A stretch of DNA of 64,000 bases. It comes from Candidula unifasciata (lineage: Eukaryota > Mollusca > Gastropoda > Stylommatophora > Geomitridae). Within the stretch, counting starts at the first letter, position 1. Each line of letters begins with the position of its first letter. Of the stretch, positions 1 to 9,136 are shown in pieces. Both the position numbers and the translations under genes were made by a program. The stretch spans positions 350,001 to 414,000 of the forward strand of contig CAJHNH020000702.1 in NCBI GenBank assembly GCA_905116865.2, read 5' to 3'. The notes beneath the pieces were generated by a model that ran no database searches, was not told the DNA's origin, and saw only the letters and a program-made list of their open reading frames with translations.

Positions 1-1
1 T

Positions 2-479
2 GGGCGACCAATTTTCTGTTATCCGGAAAGACTTGCCATAAAGTGGGTTGTCTATGCTTTAAGTGCAGACTCACTCTTCAACAAAAACTCGGGACGGTTC
101 ACAATTCCGGCAGATGGACAAAACTTGGTTGCTTTTTTTCACAAACAGCTAGGAACAAATATGACATCTGTTCAACCTCATCCATTCAGATGGTTTGTTG
201 CGTATCCTTTCCAGGAGGTTGCAGAACCAACCCCAACAGCCCCTGGCTGTTGTGTGGTTTTTCTATGCAAATTTACTTCCAGTAGTTTGCCATTGCCATT
301 CAGATGAAACTTACAAAAAAGAGACATGTTTGTTTACAACATACGCAAATAAACCGTTCGGCTTTGGCAATTGCCTGGTTGATGTGTGTGCCGGTGACAT
401 GCTATTTTTGTCGCTACCTAAAGAACCATACCATCTGAAAATTCCACTCTTTTGTTGTAAACGTATTCAGAAGTATTAA
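2..479 (+). pseudogene. C1q-like domain gene, 3' end, interrupted
   Basis: The reading frame is open from the window edge and carries the pattern NSGRFTIPADGQNLVAFFHK (roughly 80-150). This matches the start of a C1q-like jelly-roll domain (GxF-x-P-x-DG-x-Y-x-F-x-F). A second frame, about 309-479, gives VCAGDMLFLSLPKEPYHLKI and then a stop at 477-479, which resembles the C-terminal beta strands with the conserved GD. The two halves are in different frames and are separated by a 103-bp SINE fragment (193-295) flanked by an 11-bp duplication. The insertion adds 114 bp, a multiple of three, so it does not cause the frame change. The last exon of the gene at 12.4-27.6 kb is clearly paralogous (FIHRQ versus FFHKQ; SAGDMLYLSLPKN versus CAGDMLFLSLPKE), which makes a tandem pair on the same strand. 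C1q-domain proteins are usually secreted or cytosolic recognition or oligomerisation modules. The gene start lies outside the window. It is called a pseudogene because of the breaks; a sequencing error in one place cannot be excluded. Confidence 0.6.
193..295 (-). repeat. 5'-truncated SINE insertion (tRNA-headed family 4) with 11-bp target duplication
   Basis: The segment aligns with the tail of the element at 53645-53885. Both contain cagaaccaaccccaacagcc and ccagtagtttgccattg. The 11-mer ccattcagatg occurs at 182-192 and again at 296-306, as expected for a LINE-mobilised insertion. It lies within the C1q-like coding frame. Confidence 0.75.
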
Positions 480-940
480 ATTTTGAGTAAAAGCAGAGAA
501 ATGAGGTAGGAAATGTTCTCGGATTTCCCCTAATCGCCTTTCTGCAGAAATGAAAGCAACAACGACAACACCTAACAACAATAACAACAACAAACTAACG
601 CGCAGTTTTCAGATGGGTCGATTTTAATAACTGACTTAAAAGCCCGTGTGCCTAAAAGCTGTCGATTTAAACGGATAAGTGCTTCTATTCTGTGTATCAC
701 AGTGAAGTGCCATTTCGTGAATACAATACGAGCACTCCAAATGTGAAGCGTGCAAAATGCCCGTTTCCATTCATTATTCGCTGAAATTAAAAATGTGCAT
801 CATTACTTTCTGAACGCCACTCGAATGTTATTCTTTTCACATTTCTCCGCCTCCAGTATTAATGCCCTGTTTAAATTATTGCACTATTGACCAAACACTA
901 ATATTATATCACGTTAAAACAATTTTTGCACATGTATCGT
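480..940. other. 3' flank of the first C1q-like gene, nothing recognised
   Basis: AT-rich sequence with short (caa)n runs near 556-596. No exon, RNA or transposon end was recognised. It may include the 3' untranslated region of the gene ending at 479. Confidence 0.3.
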
Positions 941-944
941 CTTC

Positions 945-1375
945 TTCTTCTCTTCCACAATGTGCCTCATCGAAGTGTCGAGGGAAGATGTAATATTCGT
1001 CGATAAACTTTAGCAAGAGCTGATCTTCATTTCTGTAAGGCTGTTCTTAATGCCATCACTTTAACTTTTCCGAGGTCTTCCACTCGCTCTATACCCGTTG
1101 TAACGTTTTAGTGTGGCTTGCTATGGCAGATAGTACCAGGACATTCTTGTTAGGTGACCAAACCAATTCATTTGTTGTTCTTTGATGACTTGTAAGACTG
1201 GCTTTATTCCTAACATTCGTCTGATTTCGTGATTTCGTATTCTGTCTTTCCTTGAAACTCCTGCAGCTCTTCTAAGGCATTTCTTCTCTGTTGTCACAAT
1301 TTGACGTTCATTGGAGGATGTAAGTGTCTACGTTTGGCACTGGTAGCATATTGTTGGCCCAAAAATAGTTCTGAT
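945..1375 (-). mobile_element. RTE/BovB-like LINE 3' fragment
   Basis: Read on the minus strand, it gives broken frames with the C-terminal signature of RTE-type LINEs: residues like TEKKCLRRAAGVSRKDRIRN, then MLGIKPVLQVIKEQQMNWFG, where the WFGHL block is diagnostic. It has several stops and is not functional. It is about 430 bp and 5'-truncated, as usual for LINEs. Confidence 0.65.
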
Positions 1376-1403
1376 AAGATTCACTTAGCACATGTGTAAA
1401 TTT

Positions 1404-1434
<31 letters not shown>

Positions 1435-2219
1435 CATTACTGAAAGCGTTGTCAGTTTGAGACAGAATTTGAAATGGCCAAATTAGGAATCAAGTTGGAA
1501 GAGATCAGTACTAAACTTCATAAAAAGACAATAAATCAAATGGTTCGAACATGTGTTAAGACTGCCATAAGATAGTGCTCCACAGAAAGCCCTGACAATA
1601 AAATATAATGGATGCAGCCAAGAGGTTGATCACGCAAGCAATGGACAGACTGAATATTTGAGGCCGTATATACCAGCATCTACGTAGCAGATACCAAGGC
1701 TCGCGTCCGAAGCCTTTTCAAAACCTGCCGCTAAATGGCAAAAAAAAAAACAAAAAAAAAAATGACCAAAGGAGAAGAAAAAGTCATTTTCATTGATTTG
1801 TTGAAACCATTGCATGACGAAACAAAATTATTGTATGACAATATCAATTTGTACATTGTTCCATTAACATTAATAAACTCTCTGTTTTTTACAATAAATA
1901 TATTGATACGGCCTCGAGGGTTTTCCCCTTTGTTTATTTATTTGAATGATTTATACACTATGGAACCTACCTATCAAATACCTTTCTTCAATGATTATTT
2001 ATTCTAGACAAAGCATTACGGTCTACTGTGTTTGTAAATCGTTGCTGTGTTTGTTATTCGACATATGCTTCGTGTAACATATGGTGCTATTTAAATGGTC
2101 TAAGAGGAATTCTGTCCGTATTCCGTAGTTGTGGACTTCAGGCTTTACGATAGGCATGACCAGTGAAGACACCTTTTTTGGTGGGTGCCTAGTTGACCAT
2201 GTTCTTAGTGCACTTTTTC
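1376..2219. other. Intergenic DNA with a 21-G tract
   Basis: A poly(T)-poly(G) junction at about 1401-1434 ends in 21 G. The remainder is AT-rich with A-runs at 1740-1762. Open frames here are short and low-complexity. No gene recognised. Confidence 0.3.
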
Positions 2220-2365
2220 CATAGCGAGGCGTACACGCCATTTGGAGGTGAAGGTTCGATTCCCGGCAGGATAACTATATCTTTTGATTTTTATGTTGTC
2301 TAGTGTGTTCTTTTATCTTTCTACTTCTTTCTGTGAGTGCCGATCGATACATTGTCTGTTTATAA
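2220..2365 (+). repeat. SINE-like fragment, family 5
   Basis: Contains a B-box-like ggttcgattcccgg and then a tail (ttttgatttttatgttg, tagtgtgttcttt, ttctttctgtgagtgcc) shared with 40736-40875. These two copies are the only evidence; the head is incomplete. Confidence 0.5.
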
Positions 2366-2399
2366 CATTTAATATTACTCTATTAGGAGCTGTCTCTCC

Positions 2400-2672
2400 C
2401 TGTTTCTAGTCGGCGTGGCGTAGCGGCTAGACGCTGGCCTGTGGATCGGAAGGTCGTGGGTTCGCTGCCTGGCGGGGCCGGACTTTTCAAAAATGACCTT
2501 GGCTCCCAGGTCGACCCAGCCTTGAATGGGTACCTGGGGTAGTCCTGGGAAGTAAAGGCGGTCTCTGTGTTGCTGACTACATCACCCATCTTGTGCCTTT
2601 GGCCTATAAAATTCAGGTCTAGTCCTATATACCCAGTACGTCAAAAAGGCGCGGAAAAGAGTCCTTTACTTT
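2400..2672 (+). repeat. tRNA-derived SINE, family 2, near full length
   Basis: The head resembles a tRNA gene, with an A-box-like tagcggctagacgctgg and a B-box-like ggtcgtgggttcgc about 50 bp later (internal Pol III promoter). The body contains gaagtaaaggcgg, catcacccatcttgtg and tatatacccagtacg, and it ends in a tttactttac tail. Related copies are at 33530-33710, 37365-37560 and, inverted, 44250-44480, with a tail-only fragment at 50005-50065. Mobilisation would depend on LINE reverse transcriptase. Confidence 0.75.
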
Positions 2673-2717
2673 ACTCCCCCCCCCCCTTTCCGGTTTCTAA
2701 GGCAGGAAAACAATAGT

Positions 2718-3162
2718 GGGCTATCATCCGAAAAACGGTCCTAAATTATCGAGGCAGAAAATATACACTAACAGGGCCTCAGTCACGTGTCAATTGCCCA
2801 CTTCCGGGGACTATAACGCCACCGCCGAATTGCTAGCTTCCGGCAACTTCCGCCACCGCCGAGAATATCCCACAAGCCGCTCACGTGGATTGGGGCTAAA
2901 CTAGATGGCTAGGAGTCACGAGTAAAAAAAATAAAGGGAGCTGCAGGAGATGCAGTAGCTGCTGCTCGTGAGTCCCAGCCATCTAGTTTAGACCCAATCC
3001 ACGCCGCGTGAGCGTCGTGGGGGGATACTCTCGGCGGTGGCGGAAGTCGCCGGAAGCGCGCAATTTAGGTCCACGGAAGTGAGCAATTGACACGTGACTG
3101 AGGCCCTGTTAGGGTATATTTACCGCCCCGATAATTTATGACCGTTATTCACAGGATAGCCC
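2718..3162. mobile_element. Foldback (near-palindromic) element A, 445 bp
   Basis: Two arms of about 210 bp are inverted copies: gggctatc at 2718 pairs with gatagccc ending at 3162, and the acagggcctcagtcacgtgt, cggcggtggcgg and ctagatgg blocks appear on both arms. A spacer of about 45 bp (2925-2970) lies between them. There is no coding capacity. I could not identify a convincing target duplication. The structure is that of a foldback MITE. Confidence 0.75.
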
Positions 3163-3690
3163 AATGTGCTGACTGGCTGTCATAGATGCAGAAGAGAGAT
3201 TGAGAGGTAAAGAGAGTACCATACACAGACGAATAAACACTAGAAGACGTCCTACGTCAAGCAGCAGGTTACGAATGGATATTTCGCGAATGGTTGAAAC
3301 AGTCCTCTCCCTGGGGTGATAACTGTAATTAAGCCGCCGTCTTTAAGCTTTTGCCTCTAAACTGCAGCTTGCCATAGACAAACCTGTCAGTTGTTAAGTT
3401 TGTGGATTAGTCAGTTAGGACTTTGGTCATAAATTCTGTCATATGTCTATTTCCCACCGGTTTACCAAATCAAGTGCATTAATGATTCGGAATTCGAACA
3501 TAATCCGTTCGAATTCCAAATCGTTCGTCCAATGCAATTTTTTGTATTGATAGTAATGGGAAGCATAGACAGAGCAAATATCAACGCTGTACGGGCTGGG
3601 CTAGTGGATAAATTAACAGGGTAGTAAAGCATGGTAAACTCGTCTATGTCGTCTTTGAGACCGAGATAAGAGACATAACAAGACTATCAT
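3163..3690. other. Unannotated intergenic DNA
   Basis: No coding signature, RNA or repeat shared with the rest of the window was recognised. A short hairpin near 3483-3525 (gattcggaattcgaa / ttcgaattccaaatc) is visible. Confidence 0.3.
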
Positions 3691-3719
3691 GGGAACAATT
3701 AGTGAAAGTACCTTAGATT

Positions 3720-4026
3720 GGCTGCTGCATTGGAGGACTGAGCAAGCATGGGAATAACTATTGCTCAGTGACGTCGATTATGATAACATTACATAACAGA
3801 CACACATGCAGCTAAGAATTACTTTTAGAACGATCGATTTCTCCTGAGTTCTAAATTACAAATAACATTCTCTCTCTTTCGCTCTCTCTTTCTCTTTGTC
3901 TCTCTCTCTCTCTCTCTACTTATCTGAATAACAGATAATAATAACACACGTAGTTAATTGTTCTTTTATCTACTGTTTACTATTGTGACTTCCAGTTAAA
4001 ATAGCTTAAAAGGAATACACTTATGT
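3720..4026 (+). repeat. Dispersed repeat R4, copy 1
   Basis: About 300 bp that recurs at 8218-8518. Shared blocks include gaggactgagcaagcatggg, tgataacattacataacaga, tcctgagttctaaatt, a CT-rich microsatellite, and aaaaggaatacacttatgt. The family is unknown. Confidence 0.7.
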
Positions 4027-4082
4027 TAATGTCGGCCTCACAAACATAAATATTTATTCCATAGAGATCTATCTAGCTGCCA

Positions 4083-4245
4083 CTAGGCAGTTAGTAACGA
4101 TGGGTTGCGGTTAGAACCAGTTCTAAATGTTTTGTGATTATTAAAAGCATCATAAAGTCAGCAAACCATGTCTTATCACACTCTAAAATGTTGAGCTGTC
4201 CTGGTACGTCATCTGGGGTAGAATATTACAAAAGAATCCTATTTT
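4083..4245 (+). repeat. Dispersed repeat R5, copy 1
   Basis: Shares gatgggttg, agaaccagttctaaatg/tagatgg, gcatca.aaag and cgtcatctggggtag with 16935-17090. The class is not recognised. Confidence 0.55.
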
Positions 4246-4608
4246 ATTTTTTCCCCCTATTTAGCCTCAACTTAGCCACAGCTACGAGTGGCCTGGCACA
4301 GCTAGTTGTTGTGTGCTATTTGAGTTACACATTAATTACCACACTTCCAAGTGTCTAAAAGTATAACTTTCGCTCCCTCACTCTCGAAGCAGGACTCGAC
4401 GACAATAGCTCCGTCATACATTTTATTCAACAGGTTACATGACACAGCTGCAGAGACGTAGACATTGATCCTAGTTGACATTCGAACATTTATTCCTCAC
4501 TCGCTCAATCTCAACTTGTAGCGACCTCTCCCTGACCACTGCAGTACTATCATACCATTCTGTCCCTTCATACAATATTACACTTTCCCGAATCATCAAG
4601 CAACACTA

Positions 4609-4612
<4 letters not shown>

Positions 4613-4659
<47 letters not shown>

Positions 4660-4676
4660 AACTGCCACCGTGTTTA

Positions 4677-4756
<80 letters not shown>
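4613..4756. repeat. (TA)n microsatellite, two blocks
   Basis: (TA)n runs at about 4617-4647 and 4681-4754 flank a short unique spacer with an (AC)n run. Apparent open frames here are YI repeats with no coding meaning. Confidence 0.95.
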
Positions 4757-4757
<1 letters not shown>

Positions 4758-5079
4758 TAAAACCGAACGAAAAAAAAAGAGAGAGACAAAGAGAGGTCAA
4801 CTACGAAGATCACGAAGTCAAACTGCTGAACTGCTGTCACCTCCAAGCCAGAGTCAGTGTTGCCACTTTGAATGTTTTACATCCAGATTTAGATGGTTTT
4901 TCCTTGCATTTAGTGACCATTTCATTCTATTTTTGCCAGTAAAGTTATGGATGATGTGAAAATGCATCGCAGCAAGTGTACACATATTATAAGAAATACT
5001 TTTTTCTCTCACTTCCAAAAAGATTTGATCAGTGATATTTCTACAAATAATTATAGTTTATTAACGTTCCCAAGGCGGG

Positions 5080-5376
5080 CAAAAGAAAAGCTGTAAGGAC
5101 ACCTTGAAGTCTTCACTCAAAGCATTTGGGATGAATGACACCAATTGGGAGGCTGCCTCTCAAGACTGAAATGCATGGCGTGCAGCTCTACACAAGGGCG
5201 CGGCTACATGGGAAGCAAACAGAACAGCAAGACTTTTTAACAAAAGGATGGACAGAAAGGCGACTGCAGGAGATCTCCTCCCTGGCACAACGCTCATTCC
5301 CTGTCCTCACTGTCCAAGAACTTTTTGGGCCCGCATTGGCCTCATCGGTCATCTTTGTACTCATACTTGATGAAAA
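5080..5376 (+). mobile_element. LINE 3' fragment encoding a terminal C2H2 zinc finger
   Basis: The plus-strand translation gives KDTLKSSLKAFGMNDTNWEA, then, after an in-frame stop, NAWRAALHKGAATWEANRTA and a C2H2-like end, PCPHCPRTFWARIGLIGHL followed by CTHT. This C-terminus, with a single zinc finger after the reverse transcriptase, is typical of LINE ORF2 remnants common in lophotrochozoan genomes. It appears to be inserted in the hAT remnant. Confidence 0.6.
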
Positions 5377-5394
5377 AGTGTGGTCATCATCATC

Positions 5395-5790
5395 TTGATG
5401 GACACCACACACAGTTTATTTTTAGACAAATCAAATGATATTTCGGTACTGAAAGTGCTTGGTGTGTTTATTATGTATTACAGTAACAATACAGACAAAG
5501 TAGTTTCTACATATCTTGGACTAGTTCTATTGGAAAAGTGTGATGCAGAAAGTATAGTTCAGGAACTGAAGAAACTTTTAATCAGCAAACAGTTAGACTT
5601 GAAGAATTTGGCTGCAATTGGTACCGATAATGCCTGGGTGATGGTTGGTATAAACAATGACTTTTATGCCAAGTTAAAGGAAGCTATCCCATCGTTAATA
5701 CTTCTAAAAGGAGGTTTATGCTGGATCTTCCACTTGTTCCAGTGAGGAGGACAGTGAAGAATTCAATCTGTAGCTTTTGATGTGAAGTGA
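5395..5790 (+). pseudogene. hAT transposase fragment (ZNF862/DUF4371-like)
   Basis: A frame of about 115 codons carries the hAT DDE-core neighbourhood: SLFLDKSNDISVLKVLGVFI (equivalent to LIVDESTDVS), then KVVSTYLGLVLLEKCDAESI, and KNLAAIGTDNAWVMVGINND (equivalent to IGTDGASVMVG). The expected CHSLAL-type segment is replaced by CWIFHLFQ and a stop at about 5743-5745. Only the middle of a transposase that would be 600 or more residues is present, so it is inactive. It sits between hAT-like termini. Confidence 0.7.
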
Positions 5791-5888
5791 GTACAATGTT
5801 ACACTTCATCTGGCATTTCTGGCATATTTTGGGTAATGGTTTGGCATAAAATGAAGTTTTTCATCTGGCAACCCTGGCCAGAGTTCCC

Positions 5889-6307
5889 AGTTTAAAGACG
5901 GCTGATCACCCGACTCGTCTGCTTGGGGTTTGCTTTCTCGTCTCCCGCTGATCTTTGCAGGTTTGTAAGACTAGATGTTTGTGAAACATCATATCTTTGT
6001 GAAACAGTCACTGGCAAATACATTGTTTACAGTTTTAGCGAACAGATTGCTCACCATATATGTGAAATTTGAATAATTGGTTGGTCCAGGCTGGTTCCCG
6101 CCACTCCACTTTCTTGAGTTTATCTGAAAATCTCAATCTCTCAATGGTGTCGTTGTTTGGTAAATTAGTGAAGTACATAAAATCAAATTGCAGCGGGAAG
6201 ATAGGACATAAGTAATTTAAGAGAAAGTTGGTAAAATCTTATTTACGCGTTCTTTATCGCGTTCACTGCAGCGAAAAATTCTGGTTGTTGTCCACTTTTA
6301 AATGAGT
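5889..6307. other. Unannotated intergenic DNA
   Basis: No gene, RNA or repeat family was recognised between the hAT remnant and the telomere-like foldback element. Confidence 0.3.
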
Positions 6308-6315
6308 TTTGATTT

Positions 6316-7296
6316 GGGCTCTACTGGCAAATTTGGCCGGTAAGCTGGACTGCTTCGACCGGCTCAGCGGGGCTTAGTGGGAGTTATGTCCCTTGGCCAA
6401 ACTCAAAACAACTCAAAACAAGTCGGGGAAAAAGTCACGAATCAAACGGCATACTTACCTATCATCATCCGGGTGCGTGTAGGGTGTCTATCATCGTCCT
6501 ACGGTTGCGTGTAGGGCTGCTTATTGCGTGTAGGGTTGGTTGTTTGTGTAAGATAGATGAGGAATAGGGTTAGGGGTTAGGTTTAGGTTTTAGGGTTAGG
6601 GTTTAGGGTTAGGTGTAGCGTTAGATGTGACAATTGTGACGCCGTAGTTCCCTACAATCGGGCACAGTCGCATGCACGCGCAAACAGTCGACGGACGGTG
6701 GATGCTACTGACACGGACAATTTGCCACCGATTGGGCACCAGCCGCGCGCTATTGCCGTCATATTTGGCACACTTCCAGTGGCGCCACTCCCACAAGCAT
6801 CAGATTATCGGCCAGTATTTCCACCTCCTACGTGAATATTTTCACATCATCTAACCCTAACCCTACCTCTACCCCTACCCCTAACCCTAACCCTACCCCC
6901 TAACCCTCCCCCTAACCCTCCCCCTAACCCTAACCCTACCCCTAACCCACACCCCTAACCCTACCTCTAACCCAAACCCTATGCAACCCTACACGCAACC
7001 GTATGATGATGATGATAGACACCCTACGCATCCCTACACGCAACCGTATAATGATGATAGACACCCTACGCAGCCCTACGCGCAACCGTATGATGATAGG
7101 TAACCCTAGATGCAACCCTACGCAGCCCTACACGCACCCGGATGATGATAGGTAAGTATGTCATTTGATTCGTGACTTTTTCCGCGACTTGTTTTGAGTT
7201 TGGCGAAGGGACATAACTCCCACTAAGCCCCGCTCAGCCGGCCGAAGCAGTCCAGCTTACCGGCCAAATTTGCCAGTAGAGCCGAAAAGTAGCCAC
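6316..7296. mobile_element. Foldback element B with TTAGGG-like arms, about 0.97 kb
   Basis: Outer arms of about 170 bp are inverted copies: ggctctactggcaaatttg at 6317 pairs with ggccaaatttgccagtagag, ending about 7283, and the block gggacataactcccactaag is found on the right arm and inverted on the left. Inside, the left arm carries TTAGGG-like repeats (about 6565-6620) and the right arm CCCTAA-like repeats (about 6853-6990), followed by degenerate ccctac/gatgatgataga repeats up to about 7110. A non-repetitive spacer of about 230 bp (6622-6852) is in the middle. Near-matching 8-mers tttgattt (6308-6315) and tttgatta (7297-7304) could be a target duplication. Confidence 0.75.
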
Positions 7297-7304
7297 TTTG
7301 ATTA

Positions 7305-7722
7305 TGGTGTGACATTGACATAATTGTTGTTAGTTTCAGTAAACTGTAATTTAAATTTAATTTATATATTTATAATGAAATCATCGATTTTTGTTTTAAA
7401 TTGTTATTTAAAAGGAATAGTAGTTTAGTAGTCATACTCATTGTGATAGTAGATACCTGCACATTACTAAGATTCATTAACATTTGATTATATACGTTTC
7501 TTCTGTCTTCATCTGATTATGTTGATTATAATTAGTTGTGTTCTGACTGTTTACTTAGTATGTAACAAGTAACATAAGTAATCATTTTCTTGGGAAGTTT
7601 TCCTCACTAATATCAATGTCCCACTAGTCTCCGCTTAGAATTGATGTACTCAATTGTATTGGCTTTATTGAGGTATAGTCTTTTGAACTTTGTTGCTTTT
7701 TTAACCTCCTTCCCGCTGAAAT
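7305..7722. other. AT-rich intergenic DNA
   Basis: No feature recognised. Confidence 0.3.
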
Positions 7723-7730
7723 GGTTAAAA

Positions 7731-7912
7731 CAGTGGCTCTCACCTCTTGACCCTTACAGTTCCCTTATTTTGTGGTGACCCACACATTTTTTCCTTCCTG
7801 ACTTCATTGAATATGTGTTTTTCCATGATCTTAGGCCACCTCGGTAAAAGGGTTGTTCGATTCCCTCCCCCCCCCAAAAAAAGGTTCGTAACCAGCAGGT
7901 TGAGAACCGCTG
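7731..7912. mobile_element. SPIN-like non-autonomous hAT, internally deleted
   Basis: It begins cagtggctctcacc and ends ggttgagaaccgctg, which are inverted hAT (Buster/SPIN-type) termini. Inside are gttcccttattttgtggtga and atgatcttaggccacc, which match by recall the SPIN non-autonomous consensus. The flanking 8-mers ggttaaaa (7723-7730) and gtttaaaa (7913-7920) differ at one position, fitting an aged 8-bp hAT target duplication. Confidence 0.75.
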
Positions 7913-8217
7913 GTTTAAAAACAAAGAAAATTTGACTAAAGTACTTTACATTACAGTATACCTAAGTATACCCTACAGAATACCTACAGTACTTTCATGT
8001 GCACCTTTCCTGCTGACACAGCTAAGTTAACTTTTCAACGAGTTTAAAATGTAACCATCAGGATTCGTTTGTTTAGCCTTTCCAGCAGCCTCATGCTGCT
8101 GTCTATCGATCCCCCTACTTATATGCGAGAACATTTGCATACTCATTGAGTCACTGAGAAAGCTTGCATAGTATAAGGTCTGTCTCCAGCCATGTAATTG
8201 CTTTGCTCACTACCATG

Positions 8218-8518
8218 ACCTCCATTGCTGCATCAGAGGACTGAGCAAGCATGGGAATATCTAATGCTTATTGATGTCGATTATGATAACATTACATAAC
8301 AGACAAACATGCAGCTAAGAATTACTTATAAAACGATTGATTCCTCCTGAGTTCTAAATTCTCTCGCTCTCTCTTTCTCTCTGTCTATCTCTTTCTCACT
8401 ATCTCTCACTACTTATCTGAATCACAGATAATATTAACACATGTAGTTAATTGTTTTCTTATCTACTGTTTACTATTGTTGCTTTCAATTAGAAAAGCTT
8501 AAAAGGAATACACTTATG
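8218..8518 (+). repeat. Dispersed repeat R4, copy 2
   Basis: Second copy of the repeat at 3720-4026, in the same orientation, about 4.4 kb downstream. It shares the start (gaggactgagcaagcatggg), the CT-rich middle and the end (aaaaggaatacacttatgt). Confidence 0.7.
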
Positions 8519-8539
8519 TATATATATATATTGAAAAGC

Positions 8540-9112
8540 ACTAGTGAAATTGCTGAACCCTGTGGTAGTCTCTGGGCGATGTTGCATGGTTCTAAAGTCC
8601 ATAATGTCCTCAGGTGAATAGCAACCATATGGGAATGTGGGTCAGGTGTTATCCAGCTCACTAGCCAAGAACAGTCTGCCTGCATAAGCGCTGACATATT
8701 TGTCACATTAAACCCTAATATAGGCATCCCCAAGGTCAGTTGCTGCCACTATCTCCTGTCTATTCTAGAACCCCTTCATCAAAAGCAAAAGTGGGTGTAT
8801 TTGGTCATATCTTTCCCTGGCCAGTAACTGACCAAACCTCTTAGCAGGATCTAGGCAGAATTTAACAGCAATAATCTTCTCTAGCTCCTTGCCAAAACTA
8901 TTTTGTAGAGTGATCATTCTGAAACTGCAGAATCTCGAATGATCTTTGCCTGGTTTTAAAAGAGGCATTGAATAGCTGTGCATCCAGTCCTGGTGTACTG
9001 ACCTGTTGACATGCTTTGGTTGAAGTGGAAAAACCATCTCCCTCAAGTCTTCATCACTTATGCCTTTCAAGTGGGCATACATGTCTGGCTCCGACACAGT
9101 GTCTTTAGCTTT
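8540..9112 (-). mobile_element. LINE reverse-transcriptase fragment (minus strand)
   Basis: The minus-strand frames encode DWMHSYSMPLLKPGKDHSRF followed by RMITLQNSFGKELEKIIAVK (RT motifs 1-2 of a LINE, SMPLLKPGKD...RMITLQNSIGK type). In a second frame nearer 8550-8730 there is ADCSWLVSWITPDPHS and LPQGSAISLVLFNIYI (the RT PQGSxxSPxLFN motif). The two parts are out of frame and the catalytic YADD block is missing. It differs from the RTE-like element at 9.1-11.8 kb. Confidence 0.75.
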
Positions 9113-9136
9113 CTACGATAAATATTTTATATCCTG

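Larger units (their letters stand above)
4855..5888 (+). mobile_element. Degenerate hAT element with transposase remnant
   Basis: The left terminus cagtgttgccactttg at 4855 matches the inverted right terminus of the hAT copy at 13074-13586, and the following catccagatttagatg block also matches. The right side contains catctggcaaccctgg near 5862-5880, a related terminal motif. Between them lie a transposase fragment (5395-5745) and an unrelated LINE insertion (5080-5375). The element is heavily decayed, so the outer right boundary is approximate. Confidence 0.55.

Noticed and set aside
6540..6990. A true chromosome end or telomere fusion
   Set aside because: The TTAGGG-like blocks are short, degenerate and part of inverted arms of a bounded foldback element. 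A head-to-head fusion would have CCCTAA or TTAGGG meeting directly, whereas about 230 bp of unique spacer separates them.
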